A stretch of 11,813 nt of DNA. Origin: CBDVBD01 sp965372135 (GTDB lineage: Bacteria; Electryoneota; RPQS01; CBDVBD01). The stretch covers positions 1-11,813 of the forward strand of contig CBDVBD010000103.1 of assembly GCA_965372135.1 (NCBI GenBank), in the 5' to 3' direction. Of this stretch, positions 7,451 through 11,813 are shown piece after piece. The notes below the pieces were generated by a model. That model had not been told where the DNA came from. It worked only from the letters and a program-made list of their open reading frames with translations, and searched no databases. The translations under genes were made by a program, and so were the position numbers. Numbering within the stretch: the first letter of the stretch is position 1; each line of letters starts with the position of its first letter.

Positions 7451-7541
7451 GTGCAGGTTTGCGCGGGAACAATCTCAGGTCGTCCGAAAGGATGGCAGCC
7501 CCAAGTGGGTGGGATCCTGAGACCCGGAACCTGCTTTTTTT
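7451..7541 (+). ncRNA. Small structured RNA, possibly a divergent SRP RNA (4.5S)
   Basis: This is a stand-alone RNA gene of about 90 bases with its own promoter and no reading frame. It folds into a rod. GCAGGTT (7453-7459) pairs with AACCTGC (7528-7534), CGGG (7464-7467) with CCCG (7523-7526), and TCTCAGG (7473-7479) with CCTGAGA (7516-7522). The tip has a GAAA tetraloop closed by TCC/GGA, followed by GGCAGCC and CCAAGTGGG. Size, rod shape, GNRA loop and the trailing GCAGCC recall bacterial SRP RNA, which partners Ffh in membrane targeting. Against this, the normally invariant symmetric loop (AGG opposite AGCA next to the tetraloop stem) is not intact: GTCG and TGGCA stand there. An alternative three-way junction with a second arm GCCC/GGGT also fits. 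It is certainly a structured RNA; the SRP identity is only moderately likely. Confidence 0.6.
7528..7541 (+). terminator. Terminator end of the small RNA
   Basis: The 3' strand of the closing helix (AACCTGC) is followed by seven T (7535-7541), so the RNA's own closing stem acts as the intrinsic terminator. The TAA stop of the opposing DUF3800 gene (7540-7542) lies in the same T-run. Confidence 0.75.
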
Positions 7542-8329
7542 ATTGGTATTCACTCGTTATCCATTGAAGATGCGGGTCTTTCTTTAACAATTCATCCGCG
7601 TCTCTTGGCCAGAGCTTAATGCCATACCCTACATATCGTCCCCGCCTATTATAAACCACGGGTTTGAGAATCCTCGCATATCGATCTTCTGTAAACCCAT
7701 ATTTTGTTTTTTGTACTGCGTAGTAAAAGCTCCCTGCAACTGCGTCCGCAATCTGCAATCCCATTCTTTATACCAGATGAATAAGCGATTATTTGATCTA
7801 GATTAATAACTGACCAATCAATTCTCACATCAAAAATGTCAGTTTGTTCCTTCAAATAATTCAAATACTTTCTCAACTCTTCATAAGACATTCCGGATCG
7901 GTTTGAAAACACAATTGTAGCACTTCCGTCGCCAGAATCATGGGCGGTCTTGTGGTCGCGACAATACCAGGATATCCGTTCGAGAAGATAGCGTGTAGCA
8001 TAAAAGTAGAGACGGTAACGCTCTTGAAATTTTTCTGGTTCCTTTAGTGACGGTTTGTGAACAAGAATTGATACAGTACGCAAATCAGCTTTGGCGATTT
8101 CAGCTATGTAAGGAAGCCGATGTTCGTGCCTAAGATCACGGAAGTGAAGAGGTTTTTTGTTAGGTTTACTAAGATTTGTTCGCACCCGATCTACCAATTT
8201 AACAACTTCGAGGTCCCTCGCTGCACGTGTAACTACAGCACTAAGAACAAACCAATCAGAGCTTCCTTTGTTGAACGAGAATCCTTCGTCTCCAGACTCA
8301 TCAATGTAAACGATAAATGTCGCAGACAT
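7540..8329 (-). pseudogene. DUF3800-family protein gene with one frameshift
   Basis: DUF3800 proteins have a predicted RNase H-like fold and are common in phage, mobile and defence regions; their role is not established. The N-terminal part (8329 leftward) shows the hallmark FIVYIDESGDEG with acidic D10 and E11, then LHFRDL near residue 82. It also has a mid-domain with DWSVINLDQIIAYSSGIK. After K188 the frame is lost. The continuation, MGLQIADAVAGSFYYA to KLWPRDADELLKK, is in the next frame from 7764 and contains the conserved GLQIADAVAG motif. One extra A near 7764-7766 on the coding strand explains this; a joined protein would have 262 residues. As read, the first frame runs on to a stop at 7649. 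It may be a real mutation or a sequence error. AGAGAAG before the ATG is a plausible ribosome site. Confidence 0.85.
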
Positions 8330-8396
8330 CTTCTCTTGATTCTCCCCCTTTTGACCACAGGTTCATTTGAGTCAACAGTAGTCGGTTATAACGAAT
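8330..8396 (-). other. Gap between nuoG and the DUF3800 gene
   Basis: A short spacer. On the - strand it has a TTGACT but no -10 at proper distance, and an AGGGGGAG stretch too far from the start to act as the ribosome site. No direct repeat matching the small-RNA 3' end, which would suggest integration, was found by eye. Confidence 0.4.
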
Positions 8397-10106
8397 TTAG
8401 AAATATTCCCTTTCCCAGACCTTTTCTATGAAGCAGCCGGTATCGGCTAATTTATATGATTCCGGATGTGAGGGTTTATCCGGTTTCTCTGCGAATTGTA
8501 CCCGGTCGCCGTGGGTGCCGATGTTCGCCCATTCCAAGTCTTCCATCACCGGAATTTGTTTCACGACGTCCTGGAAGACTTCGGACGCTAATGTATAATG
8601 ATAAGGACGTTTGAGTTTTCCGGCTAACCGTTCGATGATTTTCCATTCAGACAGGCTTTCGCCCAAGGGAGGTACTGCCAGGAAGAAGCGTTGGATGCGC
8701 CCCTGGAAGTTGATGAAGGTGCCTTCCCGTTCCACCCAGGCAGCAGCGGGCAGGGAGATGTGGGCGATGTCCTCGGTGGGGTTGGAGCGGGTGCCGACGT
8801 ATATTAGTACATCCAGTTTTTTCAGGGCTTCCAAACCGTCCACCGATTCCAAATAGGGTTCCAGGTCGTGATGACAGACGATCAGGGCTTGGATTTTGCC
8901 GCGGATGGCTTTGCCGATTAGTTCCGGAGCGGATCCTGGCGAACCTTTTTCCTCAAAGCCGATCAAGTCAGCCGCATAACGGTTGGGATTGAGGTCGGCT
9001 CGGCGCAGGATGTGGTCTTCCTCGCCCTTGGGTTCGTCGGGGAATACGGCGGCACGGTTTTGGATTTTCAGGTCATCCAGCAGCCGTTTCCATAGGAACA
9101 GATCTTCGGTAGTGGATTTTGGGGAGGCGATCAAGCCCACTGCATCGGGACCCTTGGATTTGATGATATTGGACAGCCGGCTGGTGGCTTCGGAAATTGC
9201 AGTGTCCCAGTCCACGTTTTCCCAGTTGTTATCGTGTTTGATCCGGGGGGAAATCAGGCGGTCGGTGCCGTCCACCCAGCGGAAGTTTTGTCGTCCGTAA
9301 TCACAGAGCCACCAGTCGTTGATTTCGGGATTGTAACGTGGTTTCAGGCGTTGTACCCGGGCGGTGGAGTCTTTCCAAACGTGATCCAGGTCGTAGTGTA
9401 CTTCGATGGAACAACCCCGGGCGCAGGATGGGCATACCGATGGGGTGGTTTTCAAGTACCAGGTGCGGCGTTTGAAGCGGAAGTCCTTAGAAGTCAGAGC
9501 GCCGACCGGACACAGGTCCACCACGCATTCGCTGTACGGGTTGTCCAGGGGGCGACCGGGGTAATTCATCAGTTCGGAATGGCTGCCGTGCCCGAAGATG
9601 CCCAGTTCGTGTGTTTTGGTGATTTCAGCACAGAATCTGACGCACCGGGAACATTGCACGCAGCGTTCCGAGTCCAGTACCACTGTGGGACCGAGGTCAT
9701 GTACTTTATGGAATTTTGACTTGGGTTCGAAATAACGGCTATCGGTCAGCCCGTATTCCATGTAATAATTCTGGAGGTTGCATTCGCCGGCATCATCGCA
9801 TACCGGGCAGTCGATGGGGTGGTTGGCGAGCAGGAATTCCAGGACGCCTTTGCGTACGTCGCGTGCCAGTTCGGAGTCGGTATAGACGATCATTTCGTCC
9901 GATACCGGGATGTTGCACGCCAGGTCCAGGCGTCGCCTGCCGCGTTCTTCGATTTCCACCTGGCACAACCGGCAGGATCCAGCGATGGTCAAGCCGGGGT
10001 GGTAGCAGTAATGGGGGATGTGGATGCCCGCCAATCGTGCGGCTTCGAGTATTTTGGTGCCCGCCGGCACCTCCAGTGTTTTACCGTCTATGGTAACTGA
10101 TGGCAT
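8397..10106 (-). CDS. nuoG: NADH-quinone oxidoreductase subunit G
   Basis: NuoG is the large Fe-S subunit of the peripheral arm and passes electrons from NuoF to NuoI. Visible cluster ligands are a 2Fe-2S set C34, C45, C48, C64; the His-ligated N5 set H96, C100, C103, C109; an N4 set C149, C152, C155, C199; and a fourth set C225, C228, C232, C268. The last resembles the N7 site of some bacteria but has 35 residues before its last Cys rather than the usual 27 or so. The rest is a molybdopterin-oxidoreductase-like domain without cofactor motifs that I can identify. It keeps HISLPAAAWVEREGTFINFQGRIQ near the C terminus. At 569 residues it is shorter than E. coli NuoG (about 900), so the C-terminal domain is trimmed. 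The ribosome site is weak (CCGGA). nuoF lies upstream across an IS element. Confidence 0.95.
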   Translation of the reverse strand: MPSVTIDGKTLEVPAGTKILEAARLAGIHIPHYCYHPGLTIAGSCRLCQVEIEERGRRRLDLACNIPVSDEMIVYTDSELARDVRKGVLEFLLANHPIDCPVCDDAGECNLQNYYMEYGLTDSRYFEPKSKFHKVHDLGPTVVLDSERCVQCSRCVRFCAEITKTHELGIFGHGSHSELMNYPGRPLDNPYSECVVDLCPVGALTSKDFRFKRRTWYLKTTPSVCPSCARGCSIEVHYDLDHVWKDSTARVQRLKPRYNPEINDWWLCDYGRQNFRWVDGTDRLISPRIKHDNNWENVDWDTAISEATSRLSNIIKSKGPDAVGLIASPKSTTEDLFLWKRLLDDLKIQNRAAVFPDEPKGEEDHILRRADLNPNRYAADLIGFEEKGSPGSAPELIGKAIRGKIQALIVCHHDLEPYLESVDGLEALKKLDVLIYVGTRSNPTEDIAHISLPAAAWVEREGTFINFQGRIQRFFLAVPPLGESLSEWKIIERLAGKLKRPYHYTLASEVFQDVVKQIPVMEDLEWANIGTHGDRVQFAEKPDKPSHPESYKLADTGCFIEKVWEREYF

Positions 10107-10140
10107 AGATTTATCCGGAATTTAATCCAATGTTCTACTG

Positions 10141-10215
10141 GTAAACCGTTGAAACGGTTGGAAGATCGTTGTTAGTGTTTTCTGATCACCACAATAAATT
10201 GTGGTGCTAATACAA
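10141..10215 (+). repeat. Double-hairpin repeat, copy A
   Basis: Hairpin 1 is AACCGT-TGAA-ACGGTT (10144-10159). Hairpin 2 is CACCACAA-TAAA-TTGTGGTG (10187-10206), followed by CTAATACAA. Hairpins are 27 bases apart. It is in the same orientation as copies B and C. Confidence 0.85.
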
Positions 10216-10220
10216 ATTTT

Positions 10221-10290
10221 GTAAACCGTTTAGGCAGTCGAATTAAGTTTCATTTCCCTCATATCACCATACTAAATTATGGTGTTAATA
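10221..10290 (+). repeat. Double-hairpin repeat, copy B (partly decayed)
   Basis: It begins GTAAACCGTTTAGGCAGT, where hairpin 1 has lost its right arm. Hairpin 2 is CACCATA-CTAAAT-TATGGTG (10265-10284), followed by TTAATA. It is directly adjacent to copy A. Confidence 0.75.
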
Positions 10291-10313
10291 AAAGTGAATT
10301 AATTCATGAACCA

Positions 10314-10388
10314 TTTTGTATTAGCACCCGAATTCATTCGGGTGGAGGTATTGAACTCCGTTCATTCAGTAATCGTTTTAACGATTTA
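10314..10388 (-). repeat. Double-hairpin repeat, copy D (inverted)
   Basis: Read on the - strand, hairpin 1 is AATCGT-TAAA-ACGATT (10386-10371) and hairpin 2 is CACCCGAA-TGAA-TTCGGGTG (10344-10325), then CTAATACAAAATGG. The stems differ from the other copies by paired changes. The first bases of the unit supply the transposase stop codon TAA (10388-10386). Confidence 0.8.
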
Positions 10389-10823
10389 CTCGTCCCAAAC
10401 ACCATATCTGCGAGCCCATTCTTCAAATTCTTCAGAGAAGGAATTCTTCTGATGATGTTCATTCTGATTCTCAATATAATTCTTCACAGTATTTAGTTGA
10501 GATGCACTGATTGAATATGCCCCATATCCTCTTTGCCATCTGAATTTGCCGGGAATCAGATTATTTTCATTGATCCAATGGGAAGATTCACCTTTCAGGT
10601 TTTTAGCAATTTGTGACACAGTTTTTTCAACTGGCAGAGAAAGCAAAACATGAACATGTTCAGGTTGAATATTGAGCTTTCCTATGAACACTTCGTTTTT
10701 TTGGGAATATGATACAATGTGCTGGAAAAGATCAATTCGTAATTTCTTGTTCAGAATATGCTCATGGTCAAGTGTACCCCAAACTAAATGGATCCAAACT
10801 TTTACATGTGAATGTGTTGACAT
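10386..10823 (-). CDS. tnpA: IS200/IS605-family Y1 transposase
   Basis: This 145-residue protein has the size of the IS200 TnpA single-strand transposases, which cut and rejoin hairpin-ended DNA through a tyrosine. The start HSHVKVWIHLVWGT is typical. The HUH metal site is H56-V57-H58 in IQPEHVHVLLSLP, and the catalytic tyrosine is Y116 in VKNYIENQNEHH. The closest functional analogy includes REP-associated tyrosine transposases, because double-hairpin repeats surround the gene. The frame is intact and could be active. No Shine-Dalgarno site is seen. A hairpin (10839-10854) sits 15 bases upstream of the ATG in the mRNA leader, which may limit translation, a known strategy in IS200. The stop codon is inside the flanking repeat. 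Confidence 0.92.
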   Translation of the reverse strand: MSTHSHVKVWIHLVWGTLDHEHILNKKLRIDLFQHIVSYSQKNEVFIGKLNIQPEHVHVLLSLPVEKTVSQIAKNLKGESSHWINENNLIPGKFRWQRGYGAYSISASQLNTVKNYIENQNEHHQKNSFSEEFEEWARRYGVWDE

Positions 10824-10835
10824 TATTATGTTTTT

Positions 10836-10907
10836 ATAAACCGCTGAAGCGGTTAATGTTCTAATATTTTCTCAAGCCACCATGATAAATCATGGTGTTA
10901 ATACAAC
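10836..10907 (+). repeat. Double-hairpin repeat, copy C
   Basis: Hairpin 1 is AACCGC-TGAA-GCGGTT (10839-10854). Hairpin 2 is CACCATGA-TAAA-TCATGGTG (10878-10897), followed by TTAATACAA. It lies just upstream of the transposase start, on the opposite strand. Confidence 0.85.
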
Positions 10908-11002
10908 AACTAAATGGTACAATATATGAAATAATTTCTTTTGATTTGGATTATCCTAATTTTGAGTGATTTTGTGTTTTATGCTCTGATATTTTAGTAT
11001 AA
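10908..11002. other. AT-rich spacer between IS end and nuoF
   Basis: No gene or convincing promoter is seen. Its first 25 bases resemble the outer flank of copy D and probably belong to the element. The rest would be the original nuoF-nuoG junction. Confidence 0.4.
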
Positions 11003-11813
11003 TTAACCTGCGGTGGTGGTTTCTTTAGCGATTGCGGATTCGAATTCGGGTCGGAATTTTTTCAATAGCGCTCGAATCGGCATGGCTGCTGCTGCACCTA
11101 AGGGGCATACGGTGCGCTCCTCGATTTTGTCGCACAAGTCCAGCATCAGGTCGATATCGCCCGGTCTGCCGCGACCTTCCCTGATTCGGGAAGCGATTTT
11201 GAATATCCATTCGGTGCCTTCACGGCACGGAGTGCATTGCCCGCAGGATTCGTGAGCGTAGAACCGGATCATCCAGTATAGGACGTCAATCATGGAGGTG
11301 TCCTGATCCATGACCATGATGCCTGCGCTGCCCAACATGGTGCCAGCTTCCATCATGGCGTCGAAATCCATAGCGACGTCGATTTCATCGGGGGTCAACA
11401 ATGGGGCTGAAGACCCGCCGGGGATGACTGCCTTTAGTTTTTTGTCGTCCCGGATTCCACCGGCTGCGTCGTATATCACGGTGCGTAATTGGGTTCCTAC
11501 CGGCAGCTCGTATACACCGGGTTTGTTGACGTGCCCACTGACGGAAAACAACATGGTGCCGCCGCTGTTGGGCATCCCAAGCTCTACGAACCATTTCGCG
11601 CCGTTTAGGATGATGGATGGCACGTAGGCGATGGTTTCGACGTTGTTGACCACCGTGGGGCAGTCGAAAACGCCTACTACTGCTGGGAATGGGGGTTTGA
11701 TGCGGGGCCAGCCTTTTTTGCCTTCCAAGGATTCGATCAGCCCGGTTTCCTCACCGCAGATGTACATTCCGGCGCCGGGGTGGGTGTACACTTCCAGGTC
11801 GAAACCGGAACCC
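11003..11813 (-). CDS. nuoF: NADH-quinone oxidoreductase subunit F (5' part missing)
   Basis: NuoF binds NADH and FMN and holds cluster N3, the entry point of electrons into complex I. The reading frame runs off the right edge of the window. About 269 C-terminal residues are visible, beginning GSGFDLEV before YTHPGAGMYICGEET. The segments GAGMYICGEETGLIESLEG, PFPAVVGVFDCPTVVNNVET and VIPGGSSAPLL are typical of the flavin and nucleotide site. The N3 ligands are in ESCGQCTPCREGT plus the later Cys of RTVCPLG. The real start lies outside the window. Downstream, nuoG follows only after about 900 bases that hold the IS200-type element. Confidence 0.95.
   Translation of the reverse strand, partial: GSGFDLEVYTHPGAGMYICGEETGLIESLEGKKGWPRIKPPFPAVVGVFDCPTVVNNVETIAYVPSIILNGAKWFVELGMPNSGGTMLFSVSGHVNKPGVYELPVGTQLRTVIYDAAGGIRDDKKLKAVIPGGSSAPLLTPDEIDVAMDFDAMMEAGTMLGSAGIMVMDQDTSMIDVLYWMIRFYAHESCGQCTPCREGTEWIFKIASRIREGRGRPGDIDLMLDLCDKIEERTVCPLGAAAAMPIRALLKKFRPEFESAIAKETTTAG

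Larger units (their letters stand above)
10300..10930 (-). mobile_element. IS200-type single-ORF insertion element
   Basis: The unit is a Y1 transposase gene between two inverted double-hairpin ends, copy D at the left and copy C at the right. Outside hairpin 2, both ends also share TAATACAA, then AAATGG or AATGG, then a (A)TGAA..TAATT stretch. This suggests the element's limits lie near 10300 and 10930, though exact cleavage points cannot be set by eye. There is no TnpB gene and no target duplication is seen, as expected of this family. It lies between nuoF and nuoG, with the transposase in operon orientation. Confidence 0.65.

Noticed and set aside
7451..7541. CTGAGA-CCC-GAACCTG resembles part of the TPP riboswitch consensus
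   Set aside because: The order is superficially alike, but the required downstream GATCTGG-type segment is replaced by a T-tract, and no + strand gene follows. The match comes from the RNA's own closing stem.
7760..7772. Programmed frameshifting in the DUF3800 gene
   Set aside because: ATA AAG AAT GGG is not a known slippery site, a +1 shift would be required, and there is no adjacent stop or clear stimulatory structure. A simple indel is more likely.
9234..9719. 161-residue + strand ORF inside nuoG
   Set aside because: It lies wholly antisense to conserved Fe-S motifs of nuoG and has no recognisable domain, so it is a shadow frame. The same applies to the + strand ORFs at 7046-7432 and 6591-6905 inside nuoH.
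8397..10106. Formate dehydrogenase alpha subunit instead of NuoG
   Set aside because: The His-ligated N5 motif, the 2Fe-2S set and the neighbours nuoF, nuoH and nuoI fit NuoG. No active-site Cys/Sec and molybdopterin motifs were found.
10141..10907. CRISPR-like array of hairpin repeats
   Set aside because: The copies are not identical, one is inverted, spacing is irregular, a transposase gene separates them, and there are no cas genes.

Overview
The window looks like part of a bacterial chromosome from a Gram-negative, uncultured-type lineage of the FCB kind (Zixibacteria, Marinimicrobia, KSB1 or Latescibacteria-like). This placement is inferred from the style of the secreted proteins: an INYQGTL-type N-terminal domain, YadA-like head repeats, GIGTTSP motifs and FN3-like ends. 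It is not proven by any marker gene.

Left third (about 1-5422, + strand): three secreted proteins of unknown function. They are a 163-residue protein, a 493-residue multidomain beta-sandwich protein and a 918-residue fibre-like protein. The first two end in the same 71-residue FN3-like module, about 87% identical at the DNA level. Between them lies a decayed C-terminal remnant of an MmgE/PrpD-family gene, whose homology starts right where the duplicated module ends. The second gene has an extended -10 promoter and a strong Shine-Dalgarno site, and probably drives the third gene as well.

A bidirectional terminator (5581-5607) separates this block from the right two thirds, where a respiratory complex I cluster runs leftward on the - strand: nuoF (cut by the window edge), nuoG, nuoH, nuoI. 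The cluster is interrupted twice. Between nuoF and nuoG sits a single-ORF IS200-type Y1 transposase with four copies of a two-hairpin repeat, whose stems vary by paired base changes. Between nuoG and nuoH sit a DUF3800-family gene broken by one frameshift and a small, highly structured RNA gene on the + strand, with a near-consensus sigma-70 promoter and a terminator. The RNA resembles a bacterial SRP RNA but departs from the usual core. The DUF3800 stop codon lies in the T-tract of that RNA's terminator.

NuoF, NuoG and NuoI carry the FMN/NADH module and the Fe-S wire, and NuoH is the membrane subunit next to the quinone site. NuoJ-N are not directly downstream, so the membrane pump subunits must be encoded elsewhere. 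The most interesting parts are the covarying double-hairpin repeats around the transposase, the orphan structured RNA, and the PrpD scar next to the duplicated FN3 module.
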